Assembly: GCF_001956915.1 (NCBI RefSeq)
Contig: NZ_MLJO01000020.1
Coordinates: 1 to 62,379 of the forward strand
Direction of reading: 5' to 3'
Length of the DNA: 62,379 bases
From: Intrasporangium flavum
GTDB lineage: Bacteria > Actinomycetota > Actinomycetes > Actinomycetales > Dermatophilaceae
The notes beneath the pieces are model-generated. The model ran no database searches, was not told the DNA's origin, and saw only the letters and a program-made list of their open reading frames with translations. Each line of letters starts with the position of its first letter. Position 1 is the stretch's first letter. Both the position numbers and the translations under genes were made by a program. This document shows, piece after piece, positions 35,035-46,418 of this stretch.

Positions 35035-35544
35035 GTGGCCATCGGCAGGACCGTCGCGGTCGGCACCGGCATCGGCTCGGTGGCCGCCGTCGCGATCTAC
35101 GTGGCGATGACCACCGCGTCGGGAGCGGGCAGCGGCGCGGTGGCCCCCGCCGTGGCCCGGGTGGCGCCGAGCGTCCCGTCCTTCACCACGACGGCGCCGG
35201 CGCCGTGCAGCGCCCCGGCCGTCCTCGTCGCCGGCACGTGCGTCACGCACGTCCCCGGGCGCCCGACGACCCTGCCAGCCCCCGCGGGGCCCGACCACGG
35301 TCCGGATGCGGCCGGGTCGTCCCTCCCCCTCGACACCCCGGCCCCCGGGTCGGGCCCCGCGGCCCCGGTGCGCGAGCACGCCTCCGGCGAGGACGAGCCC
35401 GGCGACGAGCACGACGACCCCGGCGAGGACGGCGCCGACGAGCCCGAGGAGGGGCTCGCGCCCCAGCCTCCGGCCGCAGGCGCCACAGCGCCGCCGTCCT
35501 CCCCCGCCGCGACGCCGACGGCGCCGGCGCCCCCGGCCGGCTGA
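35035..35544 (+). CDS. membrane-anchored exported hypothetical protein
   Basis: A 169-residue protein with an N-terminal membrane/signal segment (about residues 8-24). It then has a Thr/Pro/Ala-rich stretch with two cysteines (PCSAP, GTCVTH) and an acidic Glu/Asp/Gly segment ending in Pro/Ala. No known domain. GTG 35035 is supported by AAGGAGG five bases upstream. It is divergent from the redox operon and convergent with the histidine kinase, so it is probably part of the same regulon. Confidence 0.6.
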   Translation: MAIGRTVAVGTGIGSVAAVAIYVAMTTASGAGSGAVAPAVARVAPSVPSFTTTAPAPCSAPAVLVAGTCVTHVPGRPTTLPAPAGPDHGPDAAGSSLPLDTPAPGSGPAAPVREHASGEDEPGDEHDDPGEDGADEPEEGLAPQPPAAGATAPPSSPAATPTAPAPPAG

Positions 35545-35572
35545 GCCGGTGCCCGCGCCGCCCGTCGACGCG

Positions 35573-36859
35573 TCAGGTACCGGCCGCGGGCAGCCGCACC
35601 GTCACCTCGAGGCCCCCGAGCACCGAGGACCCCAGCCGGACCGAGCCCCCCGCCGACTCGGCCACCCGGTGCACGATGTCGAGGCCGAGCCCCGTCGACC
35701 CGCTGCCGCTCGTCCCGCGTCGCACCGCGTCGGCCGCGACCGCGCCCGGGCCGCCGTCGGAGACGGTCAGCACCCGCTCGGCGCGGCCGTCGGTGAGCGA
35801 CACGAGGACCGATGCCCCCTCCGGCGTGTGCGCGAAGACGTTGTCGAGGAGCACGTCGACGACGTCGCCGAGGTCCTCCGGGGCCAGCGGCACGAGGCAG
35901 GCGTGGCCCGGCACGACGACGTCGAAGGCGCGCTCCTGGTCCTGGGCGAGCGGCTCCCAGAAGTCGCTGCGCGCACGGACCACCTCGGTGGCGTCGCAGG
36001 CCACCGGCAGCGCGGTGCGCAACGGCCGGCGGGCCTCGCGCACGACGGCGTCGACGCTGCGCTGCAGCTCGTCGACGTGGCCGCGCAGGCGCCCGGCCAG
36101 TTCGGCGTCGCCGACGAGGTCGGTGTCGATCCGCAGGGCCGTGACGGGCGTGCGCAACCGGTGGCCGAGGTCGGCGACCGACTCCCGCTCGGCGGCGACG
36201 AGGCTGTCGATGCGGTCGGCGAGCTGGTTGAGGGCGTGGGCGAGCTCGACGGTCTCGGGCGGACCCTCGACGGGCGCACGCGCGTCGTGGTCACCGAGCC
36301 GGATGCGGTGGGCCACCTCCGCGAGGTGCACGACGGGCACGCTGGTGCGCCGCCCGAGGCGCCACGCGATGAGGATCGCGGCGAGGACGAGCAGGAGCCC
36401 GAGCGCGCAGATCGTCAGCCAGGCCCGGGTGACCCCTTCGCGCAGCTCCGCGTCGGTGACGCTCGACTCGACGACGGTGATGCCGGCCTCGGTCTGCACC
36501 GGCACGACGACGTCGACGCCGGACTCGGTGCGCTGCGTGAACGACGTGCGCTGGACGCGGGCCCGCTGCACGTCCTCCTGCTCGTCGCCCGCGGAGATCT
36601 CGGTGCCGATGGTGCCCCCCGAGGGGGTGTGCACGACCACGCGCATGCCCTGGGCCGTGAAGAGGGCGACGGCCTGGCGCACCTCGGCCTCGGTGTCCAC
36701 GCTCGCGACGACCGTGGCCACGCTCTGGGCCTGCTCGCGCGCCCGGTTCGTCGCGCGGTCCTCGGCGATGCCGGCCACGAGGACGCACAGGGGCACGATG
36801 AAGGCGACGACGACCGCCGAGGTCGTCGCCGCGACGAGCCAGGTGATCTGGCGCCGCAT
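35573..36859 (-). CDS. sensor histidine kinase
   Basis: A 428-residue kinase: membrane helix 1 at about 8-30, an extracytoplasmic sensor domain of about 115 residues, helix 2 at about 147-168, a HAMP region, and HisKA with His233 in LGHRLRTPV. The ATPase domain has the N box VDVLLDNVFAH and GSTGLGLDIVHR. The signal is unknown. Its ATG shares one base with the stop of the RR gene (TGATG), so the pair is co-translated. It is read convergently with the gene at 35035-35544. Confidence 0.92.
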   Translation of the reverse strand: MRRQITWLVAATTSAVVVAFIVPLCVLVAGIAEDRATNRAREQAQSVATVVASVDTEAEVRQAVALFTAQGMRVVVHTPSGGTIGTEISAGDEQEDVQRARVQRTSFTQRTESGVDVVVPVQTEAGITVVESSVTDAELREGVTRAWLTICALGLLLVLAAILIAWRLGRRTSVPVVHLAEVAHRIRLGDHDARAPVEGPPETVELAHALNQLADRIDSLVAAERESVADLGHRLRTPVTALRIDTDLVGDAELAGRLRGHVDELQRSVDAVVREARRPLRTALPVACDATEVVRARSDFWEPLAQDQERAFDVVVPGHACLVPLAPEDLGDVVDVLLDNVFAHTPEGASVLVSLTDGRAERVLTVSDGGPGAVAADAVRRGTSGSGSTGLGLDIVHRVAESAGGSVRLGSSVLGGLEVTVRLPAAGT

Positions 36860-37623
36860 CAGGCGTCCGTCGGGTCCGTCGGGTCCGTCGCCCCAGCGGC
36901 GCCCGGGACCCTGGGCGCCTCGGGGGCGTCGGGCGCGTCGGGCGCCTCGGGGGCGCTGAGCCGGACGCCGACGCCGCGCACGCTGTGGAGGTACCGGGGG
37001 TGAGCCGCCGACTCGCCGAGCTTGCGCCGCAGCCACGACAGGTGGACGTCGACGGTGCGCTCGCCGCCGCCGTAGACCTGCTGCCACACCTGGGCGAGGA
37101 TCTCGCGCTTGGTCACGACCTCCCCGACGCGGCTCGCGAGCAGCAGGAGCAGGTCGAACTCGCGGCGCGACAGCTCGACCGGGACGCCGTCGAGCGTCAC
37201 CTCGCGCGAGGTCGGGTGCACGACCAGCCCGCCGACGACGAACCGGTCCTCGCCGTGGGGCGCGGACGTGCGGCGCAGCACGGCCCGCATCCGCGCCTCG
37301 AGCTGGTCGACGGTGAAGGGCTTGAACACGTAGTCGTCGGCGCCGGAGTCGAGCGCGCGGACGACCGACGCGTCGTCGTCGCGGGCCGTGACGACGATGA
37401 CCGGGGTGTCGCGCACGGCCCGGAGCATCGACAGCACGGTGTGGCCGTCGAGGTCGGGCAGGCCGAGGTCGAGCAGCACGAGCTCGGGCCGGTCGTCGAC
37501 GGCGTGCTGCAGGCCGTCGAGGCCGCGGTGGGCGCTCGACACCGTGTGGCCGCGGTCCCCGAGGGCCCGGACGAGGGAGGTGCGGATCGCCGCGTCGTCC
37601 TCGATGACGAGCACGTGTGTCAC
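36859..37623 (-). CDS. OmpR/PhoB-type response regulator
   Basis: A 254-residue regulator with a receiver domain (Asp52 in LLDLGLPD, acidic pair D9-D10, Lys in VFKPF) and a winged-helix DNA-binding domain (SRREFDLLLLLA ... TVDVHLSWLRRKLGE ... VRGVGVRL). Beyond the normal end there is a 25-residue tail of APDAPE and TDP repeats encoded by 9-base units at 36865-36953. GTG 37623. It likely controls the redox cluster, its own operon or the divergent exported protein. Confidence 0.92.
   Translation of the reverse strand: MTHVLVIEDDAAIRTSLVRALGDRGHTVSSAHRGLDGLQHAVDDRPELVLLDLGLPDLDGHTVLSMLRAVRDTPVIVVTARDDDASVVRALDSGADDYVFKPFTVDQLEARMRAVLRRTSAPHGEDRFVVGGLVVHPTSREVTLDGVPVELSRREFDLLLLLASRVGEVVTKREILAQVWQQVYGGGERTVDVHLSWLRRKLGESAAHPRYLHSVRGVGVRLSAPEAPDAPDAPEAPRVPGAAGATDPTDPTDA
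36865..36953. repeat. 9-bp repeat arrays in the 3' end of the response regulator gene
   Basis: Two arrays: GTCCGTCGG x3 (36865-36890) and GCGCSTCGG-like units x4 (36915-36953). They encode TDP and APD/APE repeats at the C-terminus and keep the frame whatever the copy number. Confidence 0.8.
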
Positions 37624-37712
37624 AGTCAGAACGGTACGCCCGGGGGTGTCCGGGCGGACCGTCCTCGAGCGGAACGGCAGCCGCGGCCGCGCCCGCCGAT
37701 CGGGGCGGCCGG

Positions 37713-38399
37713 ATGAGCCGGGCGATGGTGGTCCGGCTGCGCCATGTGCTGGGGTGGCTCGCCGTCGTCGTCGTCACGGCGGTCGTCACGACCGTCATCG
37801 TCACCGGCGTGCGGCGCGACGTCACCGATCCGGTCGCGGGTGGCTCGGTCGCGCTCCCGCCGGGGCTCGTCGGCGCCGCGACGGCCACCCCGCCGGCGAC
37901 GGCCGAGCCCGAGCCGGGCGAGGGCCGGCCCTCCACCACGGCGGGCGGCTCCGCGTCGGGGCTCCCCGTCGGTCCCACCGGCGGTGGCGCCAACCCGGAG
38001 GCGGCGCAGACGGGCGAGCCCGACGGGGGCACCGAGACCGCGACCGACGCGTCGGGCGAGGCCGGCGAGCGCGCCGGCTCACGGGGCGGGACCGGAGACT
38101 CCGAGGGCGGCGCCGGCACGGGGTCCGGCTCGACGGCCGACGCGGCGACGTCGCCGTCCGGCACCACCGCCACCCGAACCTTCTCGACGCCGGGCGGCGC
38201 GGCCGTCGTCGGCTGCCGCGGCAGCCAGCCCTACGCGCGGGCCGTGACGCCGCGCTACGGCTGGTCGTTCGAGACCGAGACCGAGACGGGCGAGCTCGAC
38301 GTGACGTTCACGCAGAACGGTCAGGAGTACCCGCTGCACGTCATGTGCCGGGGCAGCCAGCCCGTCCTCACCGAGGGCTACGGGTCGGGGCACCGCTGA
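37713..38399 (+). CDS. membrane-anchored exported protein with CRGSQP-repeat domain
   Basis: A 228-residue protein with an N-terminal membrane helix (about 11-31), a long Gly/Ser/Thr/Ala-rich linker (about 40-155) and a compact C-terminal domain of about 65 residues. That domain contains two CRGSQP motifs (GCRGSQPYAR and MCRGSQPVL) whose cysteines may pair. Similar Cys-pair domains occur beside two-component genes in other actinobacteria, but I know no function. It is divergent from the response regulator gene. ATG 37713 is the best-placed start; an ATG at 37725 is possible. Confidence 0.7.
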   Translation: MSRAMVVRLRHVLGWLAVVVVTAVVTTVIVTGVRRDVTDPVAGGSVALPPGLVGAATATPPATAEPEPGEGRPSTTAGGSASGLPVGPTGGGANPEAAQTGEPDGGTETATDASGEAGERAGSRGGTGDSEGGAGTGSGSTADAATSPSGTTATRTFSTPGGAAVVGCRGSQPYARAVTPRYGWSFETETETGELDVTFTQNGQEYPLHVMCRGSQPVLTEGYGSGHR

Positions 38400-38406
38400 C
38401 GTGCGA

Positions 38407-38434
38407 GCGCCCGGCGGCACGAGCCGCCGGGCGC
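38407..38434. terminator. 12-bp hairpin between convergent genes, after nusA
   Basis: Arms GCGCCCGGCGGC and GCCGCCGGGCGC with loop ACGA. It lies 8 bases after the plus-strand stop and 28 bases after the nusA stop, so it can terminate both. It shows that the rimP-nusA transcript likely ends here rather than continuing to ylxR. Confidence 0.8.
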
Positions 38435-38461
38435 CACGACGTCAGTGCGACGCGGGGTGCC

Positions 38462-39492
<1,031 letters not shown>

Positions 39493-39493
<1 letters not shown>

Positions 39494-40092
39494 CAGGAGT
39501 CCCCTTCCGTGGCGGGCGCGTCGTCGGCCCGCTCGTCGTTCATGTCGTCGTTCGTGTCGTCGTTCGGGTCGGTGTGGCCGTCTGCGCCCGGCCGGGTGAA
39601 CTCCACCTGCACGACGCCGCGCTGCACGGCGTCGAGGTCGAGGGTGACGCGTCGGGCGGGCGTCTTCTTCGTGGGCGGCACGTCGAGCACGAGGCGGTCG
39701 GTGCCGACCTCGACGAGCCGGCCGGTGTCGCTGCCGTCGCGGTGCGTGACCTCGACGAGCCGGCCGACCTGGCGGCGCAGCTGGTCGCGGGAGGACAGCG
39801 CGCGGCCGACGCCCGGCGAGGACACCTCGAGGACGTAGGGCGCCTGGCCGAGGAGGTCACCGGCGTCGAGCTCGTCGCTCACGGCACGGGTCGCGTCGGC
39901 GACGGTGTCGAGCGAGAGGGGCGCGACGGCGCTCGTGGTGTCGGCGTCGTCGAGGCCGGTGATGTCGGAGTCGACGAGGACCCGCACGACGCGGCGCTTG
40001 CCCGCCGGGGACACGGAGACGTCCTCGACGACGAGCCCGAGGGGCGCGAGCACCGGTTCGAGCGCCGCTCGGATGTCCTGGGCCGTGCTCAT
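39493..40092 (-). CDS. rimP: ribosome maturation factor RimP
   Basis: A 199-residue RimP required for 30S maturation. [12 protein letters not shown] and [13 protein letters not shown] motifs are present. ATG 40092 has an AGGAGG site nine bases upstream. The C-terminus ends in an acidic repeat [11 protein letters not shown] encoded by 12-base units at 39531-39568. It heads the nusA operon; a TAGAGT hexamer at 40223-40228 may be its -10. Confidence 0.93.
39531..39568. repeat. 12-bp repeats in the 3' end of rimP
   Basis: Three copies of a CGTCGTTCRTGT-like unit encode NDDT/NDDM repeats at the RimP C-terminus. Confidence 0.7.
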
Positions 40093-40222
40093 GCGTCGAC
40101 GCCTCCTGCTCTTCTCGAATGTCGGTCCCGCACCCGGTCGGGGCGCGCGGACCGCTGTCACACCCGGCCCGTGCGCGGGGCCGGCCGCACGAACCGGTGG
40201 TCCCGGGTCGCGGCGTGGCCCC

Positions 40223-40228
40223 ACTCTA
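40223..40228 (-). promoter_or_regulatory. candidate -10 box of the rimP-nusA operon
   Basis: TAGAGT on the minus strand, giving a leader of about 125 bases before rimP. No clear -35 is seen. Confidence 0.3.
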
Positions 40229-40287
40229 TCGGCGCCGAGGGGTGGGCGCAGACCACCTCCGGCGCAGGTCGTGGGAGGATCCGGGGC

Positions 40288-41235
40288 ATGGACGGCGACA
40301 TCGGGGAACGGGGACCCCGCCTGTCCGAACGGCTCGGCCGTCCCCCGCGCCGCCTGCTCCTGCTCGGCGGGGGCGCCGCCGTCCTCGCCGTCCTCGTCGA
40401 CCGGGGGCTGCGCCTCGACCTGCCCCAGCCCCCGCCGCCGGTCCCGACCCGTCGCAAGGCCCCCGACGAGGACCTGCTCCTGTCGGTCGTCGCCGACCTC
40501 TCGGTCCTCGTCACCGCCGCGGACGACCTCGTGTCCGCCGGTGCCGGGGGCACGGTCAGGCGGGTGCGCACGGTCCTGCGCGAGCAGCGTCGCGTCCTCA
40601 CCGGGCGCCTCACCAACGCCGGCGTGCCCTCGTCCGTCATCGCCGCGGCGGAGAAGAAGGCTGCCGCGGCAGCACCCCCCGTGCGGACGCGGGCCGACCT
40701 CGCGGCCCGGCTCGCCGACGTGCCACGCACCCGGTGGGCGCAGGTGGCGGAGGCCACCGCCGACACCCGTTCGCTGCTCCTCGCCGCGCTGTCGGCGCAG
40801 ATCGCCGGCAGCGCGCTGCTCGGCGCCGACGTCGCGGTGCCCGACCCCGCCAGCCCGTCCCGGCCGACGATCGTGGCGCGCACGCAGCCCCTCGTCTACG
40901 CCTTCGAGGTCGTCGCCGCGCAGGCTGGTGCCGAGGACCGGGGCCGCGCCGCGGACACACTGGCGGGCCTGACCCGCCTCGAGATCGCCACGTCGGGCAC
41001 GTCCCCGACGATGCCGAGCGGGTGGGCCCTGCCCTTCCCCGTCACCACCCCGGCCGACGCCTCGCGCCTGGCCCACGAGGTGCTCGCCGACAGCGTCGAC
41101 GCCACGGTCGAGGTCGCCGGCACGGCGCCGAACGCCGCGTCGGTCGAGGACGCCGCCCGGTGGGCGGCACGCATCCAGGCGCTCGCCGTCGACTGGGACG
41201 TGCCCCTCACCGCCTTCCCCGGGGCGACGCCGTGA
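40288..41235 (+). CDS. DUF4439 ferritin-like protein
   Basis: A 315-residue protein with a short Arg-rich, hydrophobic N-terminal segment (about 15-33, possible signal anchor). A Pro-rich linker and an Ala-rich helical body follow, the C-terminal half of which (about 180-315) fits the four-helix DUF4439 ferritin-like domain. Its location divergent from rimP matches the conserved actinobacterial neighbourhood. ATG 40288 has GGGAGG ten bases upstream. Function unknown. Confidence 0.8.
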   Translation: MDGDIGERGPRLSERLGRPPRRLLLLGGGAAVLAVLVDRGLRLDLPQPPPPVPTRRKAPDEDLLLSVVADLSVLVTAADDLVSAGAGGTVRRVRTVLREQRRVLTGRLTNAGVPSSVIAAAEKKAAAAAPPVRTRADLAARLADVPRTRWAQVAEATADTRSLLLAALSAQIAGSALLGADVAVPDPASPSRPTIVARTQPLVYAFEVVAAQAGAEDRGRAADTLAGLTRLEIATSGTSPTMPSGWALPFPVTTPADASRLAHEVLADSVDATVEVAGTAPNAASVEDAARWAARIQALAVDWDVPLTAFPGATP

Positions 41236-42194
41236 GCATCGAGCTCATCCCCGCACGGTTCGCCCACCGGATCAGCGGCTACCCTGCCGACGGGTACGCG
41301 TCGGGTGAGGACTGGCTCGCCGAGCTGCCGACGCTGCTCGGTGACCTGCTGCGCGAGTGGGAGCTGGAGCCGATCGGCCCGACGATGACGGGCGCCTGCT
41401 CGGTGGCACTGCCCGTGCGCCTCCTCGGGGCCGGGCGCGACGCCGCGGGCGTCAGCGGCGAGGGCGTGCTCAAGATCAGCTGGCCGCACCCCGAGGCCGC
41501 CACCGAGTCGCTGGCGCTGCAGACGTGGAACGGCCACGGCGCCGTGCGCCTGCTGCGGGCCGACCCGTCCCGCTTCGCGATGCTCCTCGAGCGGCTGCAC
41601 GCCCGCGACCTCATGGGCGTCGACGTCGACGAGGCGTGCGGGGTCATCGGCGACCTGCTGGGCGTGCTCCGCCGCCCGCCGCACCCGCGCGTGCCGCGGC
41701 TCGTCGACTACGCCGAGCGCCAGGCCCGCGAGCTGCACGACGCGCCGCCGGTGCTGCCCCGCCGCTACCTCGACCAGGCCTCGGCCCTGGCCCGCGAGCT
41801 CGTGGCGCGACCGCCGGCCGAGGACCGGCTGCTGCACACCGACCTGCACTACGAGAACGTGCTCGGCGCCTACCGCTCCCCGTGGCTGGCCATCGACCCC
41901 AAGCCGATGGCCGGCGACCCCGCCTTCGAGGTGGCCCCGGCGCTGTGGAACCGCGCCGACGAGCTCGGCAGCGGCTCGCAGGTGCGGTGGTCGCTGCGTC
42001 GCCGCCTCGAGATCATCTGCGAGCGCGCCGGGGTCGACGAGGGCCGGGCGCGGGCCTGGACGATCGTGCGCGAGGCCGACAACGCCGTCGACGCGGCCGA
42101 GTCGGCCCAGTCGGCCGGCGACGACGCGTCGCGCGAGTGGGCCCACGACCGCATCAGCCTCGCCGTGACGATCATCAAGGCGATGAACGACTGA
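41232..42194 (+). CDS. APH(6)/hydroxyurea-type small-molecule kinase
   Basis: A 320-residue protein of the aminoglycoside/hydroxyurea antibiotic-resistance kinase family (streptomycin 6-kinase-like). The Brenner motif HTDLHYENVL carries the catalytic Asp and Asn, and the metal motif AIDPKPMAGDPAFEVAP follows. Chromosomal members need not confer resistance. The GTG at 41232 overlaps the DUF4439 stop by four bases, so they are co-translated. Confidence 0.85.
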   Translation: MSIELIPARFAHRISGYPADGYASGEDWLAELPTLLGDLLREWELEPIGPTMTGACSVALPVRLLGAGRDAAGVSGEGVLKISWPHPEAATESLALQTWNGHGAVRLLRADPSRFAMLLERLHARDLMGVDVDEACGVIGDLLGVLRRPPHPRVPRLVDYAERQARELHDAPPVLPRRYLDQASALARELVARPPAEDRLLHTDLHYENVLGAYRSPWLAIDPKPMAGDPAFEVAPALWNRADELGSGSQVRWSLRRRLEIICERAGVDEGRARAWTIVREADNAVDAAESAQSAGDDASREWAHDRISLAVTIIKAMND

Positions 42195-42228
42195 CGCCTC
42201 GGCGCGTCCCGGCGGCCGGGCAGCAGAC

Positions 42229-42276
42229 GCGTCGACCCCCGTCGACGCCCGTCGACGCCTCTGCGACGCCCGTCGC
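42229..42276. repeat. CGTCGACGCC repeats upstream of the MATE gene
   Basis: CGTCGACGCC-like words repeat about four times in 48 bases between the kinase gene and the MATE promoter. Their role is unknown. Confidence 0.6.
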
Positions 42277-42298
42277 GACCACCCGTCGGGACGAGCGA

Positions 42299-42312
42299 TC
42301 AAAACGTTTCGA
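42299..42312. promoter_or_regulatory. LacI-family-type operator TCAAAACGTTTCGA
   Basis: A near-perfect 14-bp palindrome with central CG, as in LacI/GalR-family operators. It overlaps the -35 hexamer of the promoter that reads into the MATE gene, a classic repressor position. No LacI-type gene lies in the window. Confidence 0.55.
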
Positions 42313-42337
42313 CTCGGGTGGTTGAAGGTCGTACGAT
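42308..42337 (+). promoter_or_regulatory. promoter of the MATE transporter gene
   Basis: -35 TTCGAC (42308-42313) and -10 TACGAT (42332-42337) with an 18-base spacer, about 55 bases before the start codon. Confidence 0.5.
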
Positions 42338-42392
42338 CGTGCCCGCGCAGCGTCGCGCCCCTCCCCCCTCTTCGATGTCGAAAGGCATTCGC

Positions 42393-43802
42393 ATGCCCCG
42401 CCCCGCCCTGCTCACCCGACGCGCGCCGCGCACGAACGCCCTCCCCGGCGCCCCGTCGCCCGCGCGCGAGATCGCGCGCATCGCCGTGCCGGTGAGCATG
42501 GAGTTCGTCCTGATGCTCGTGCTCAACTTCGTCAACCAGATCGTCGTGGGCGGGCTCGGGGCGACGGCCATCGCGGCGGTGGGCTTCTCCAACAGCCTCA
42601 CCTTCATCCTCGCCGTGACCCTCGGCTGCCTCGGCACCTCGGTGAGCATCCTCGTGGCGCGAGCGCACGGCGCCGGCCGCACCGGCGACCTCGACCACAC
42701 CGTGACGGCCGCGCTCGTCGTGGCCCTCGGCCTCGGCTCCGTCGTGTCGGTCGTGCCGTGGTTCTTCTCCGACCACCTCATGGCTCTCGTCGGCGCCTCG
42801 CCGTCGGTCGCGGCCGCGGGCACCGCCTACTTCCGCCTCACCGTCCTGGCCACGCTGCCGGTCATGCTCAGCGCGATCCTGTCCGGCGTGCTGCGCTCGG
42901 TCGGCCGCCCGACGAGCCCGATGATCGCCACGATGGTCACCGTCGTCGCCAACTCGGGCATCGCCCTGGCGCTCGTCACCGGCGTCGGCCCGTTCCCCGC
43001 GCTCGGCGTCGCCGGGGCCGGCTGGGCCACGCTCGTCACGGCCGTCGCCAAGGCGCTCATCCTGCTGTGGATGGCCTTCCGCCGCGGCGCGGTCCGCTGG
43101 CGCCTGCCCGTCAGCAGGGTGCAGTGGCGCGCCGTCGTCGTTCCGCTCTTCGTCCTCGCGCTGCCGCTCGGCGTCACCGAGCTGTTCTGGACCGTCGGCA
43201 CCTTCCTCTACAACGTCGTCTTCGGCCGGCTCGGCGACGAGGCCCTCGCCGCCGCACAGATCGTCACGACGCTCGAGGGCGTCTTCATCGTCGGCAGCAT
43301 CGGCCTCATGAGCGCGACGACGACGCTCGTCGGCCGGTCGGTCGGGCGCGGCGACGTCGGCGACGCGATGGCCTGGGTCCGGCGGCTCACCCGCGCCGGC
43401 GTCGGCACGGCAGCCGTCTTCGGCGTCCTCTTCGCCACCTCGGTGCTCCTGCTCGACGCGCTCTTCGGACAGGCCGGGCGCGACGTCCGCGTCATGGCCG
43501 GGGTCGGCATCCTCATGAACGCGGCCTTCCAGGTGGTCAAGGTGCGCAACATGATCGTCGGCGCCGGCGTCCTGCCGAGTGCCAACGACGTGCGCGGCGT
43601 CATCATCGGCGACGTCGTCGGCGCCTTCGCGGTGGGCCTGCCCCTCGCGGTCCTGCTCGGGCTGCACACCCCGCTCGGCTACGTCGGGATCTTCGCGGCG
43701 CGCATCGTCGAGGAGCTCGTCAAGCTCTCGGTGTTCACGTGGCGCGCCCGGCGCATCCGCTGGGAGCGCCTCGTCGTGGCGCGGGAGCCGCTGCCCGCCT
43801 GA
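42393..43802 (+). CDS. MATE family efflux transporter
   Basis: A 469-residue protein with about 12 membrane helices in two similar halves, as in MATE cation-coupled multidrug exporters (MEFVLMLVLNFVNQIVVGGLG-like first helix, later ELFWTVGTFLYN). Substrate unknown. ATG 42393 has GAAAGG seven bases upstream. It has its own promoter overlapped by a LacI-type operator, so expression may respond to a small molecule, possibly a sugar. Confidence 0.9.
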   Translation: MPRPALLTRRAPRTNALPGAPSPAREIARIAVPVSMEFVLMLVLNFVNQIVVGGLGATAIAAVGFSNSLTFILAVTLGCLGTSVSILVARAHGAGRTGDLDHTVTAALVVALGLGSVVSVVPWFFSDHLMALVGASPSVAAAGTAYFRLTVLATLPVMLSAILSGVLRSVGRPTSPMIATMVTVVANSGIALALVTGVGPFPALGVAGAGWATLVTAVAKALILLWMAFRRGAVRWRLPVSRVQWRAVVVPLFVLALPLGVTELFWTVGTFLYNVVFGRLGDEALAAAQIVTTLEGVFIVGSIGLMSATTTLVGRSVGRGDVGDAMAWVRRLTRAGVGTAAVFGVLFATSVLLLDALFGQAGRDVRVMAGVGILMNAAFQVVKVRNMIVGAGVLPSANDVRGVIIGDVVGAFAVGLPLAVLLGLHTPLGYVGIFAARIVEELVKLSVFTWRARRIRWERLVVAREPLPA

Positions 43803-43816
43803 CGCGCGTCAGGGCG

Positions 43817-44056
43817 TCAGGGTGTCTCGGGCTCCTCACCGGCCGCACCCGGCCCGTGCGTGCGCTCGAGGTGCTCGAGCACGTCGCGCCGCTCGAAGCG
43901 CCGGTGTCCCCCGAGCGTGCGGACGCTCGGCAGCAGGCCCGAGCGGGCCCACTTCGTCACGGTCGTCACCGACACACGGAACAGGCGCGCGACCTCCGCG
44001 GGCGTCATGAGGTCGACGTGATCCTCGTGCCCGCGCCCCTCGTCATGGCTCGACAT
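43817..44056 (-). CDS. BldC-family MerR-like transcriptional regulator
   Basis: A 79-residue single-domain winged-helix protein. [26 protein letters not shown] and RTLGGHRRF match BldC of Streptomyces, a small developmental regulator that binds direct repeats. The N-terminus is about 10 residues longer than usual. It is convergent with the MATE gene, with only 14 bases between. BldC-like proteins act on many promoters, so targets cannot be predicted. Confidence 0.88.
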   Translation of the reverse strand: MSSHDEGRGHEDHVDLMTPAEVARLFRVSVTTVTKWARSGLLPSVRTLGGHRRFERRDVLEHLERTHGPGAAGEEPETP

Positions 44057-44285
44057 TGCTCGTCATGGCTTCCCCCAAGAGTCCCCTCACCGATACCGGT
44101 GCCCCGATGGACATACCCTCCCGGACGGCCCCGAGACGGCGCCCCCGCCGCCACCCGACCCCGGCGCGGACCCCCGTCCTCCGCCGGACCGACGGACGCC
44201 GCCCCCTCGACGACGTCCCGCCTCGACGATAGGGCCCGGCGGGCCTGCGTGGTGCCGAATGCCCGGGGTGTTGGACAGTGGGTGG

Positions 44286-46259
<1,974 letters not shown>

Positions 46260-46260
46260 G

Positions 46261-46290
46261 GGCCTGTGCGGGCCTGTGCGGGCCTGCGCG
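46261..46290. repeat. 10-bp tandem repeat x3 after the DUF255 gene
   Basis: Three copies of GGCCTGTGCG (the last GGCCTGCGCG) directly after the stop codon. Confidence 0.8.
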
Positions 46291-46363
46291 GGCGGGCGCC
46301 GGAACGCCGGTTGCGCGCTCCGGGGCCCACCCTCTCCCGGGCCACCGGGAGCCACGAGCCGAA

Positions 46364-46418
46364 GGGCCGTCCGAGTCCCACGGGAGTCAGGGGTTTCCCG
46401 GGGCTGCTCGGACGGCCC
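46364..46418. repeat. 12-bp inverted repeat upstream of the orphan response regulator
   Basis: Arms GGGCCGTCCGAG (46364-46375) and CTCGGACGGCCC (46407-46418) around a 31-base loop that contains further small palindromes. It lies about 105 bases after the DUF255 stop and 130 bases before the regulator gene. It may be a terminator or a regulatory RNA structure; no U-tract follows. Confidence 0.7.

Noticed and set aside
44057..44285. Possible small gene upstream of bldC
   Set aside because: Open frames here lack ribosome sites and start codons in a sensible place; the region is more likely a divergent promoter.
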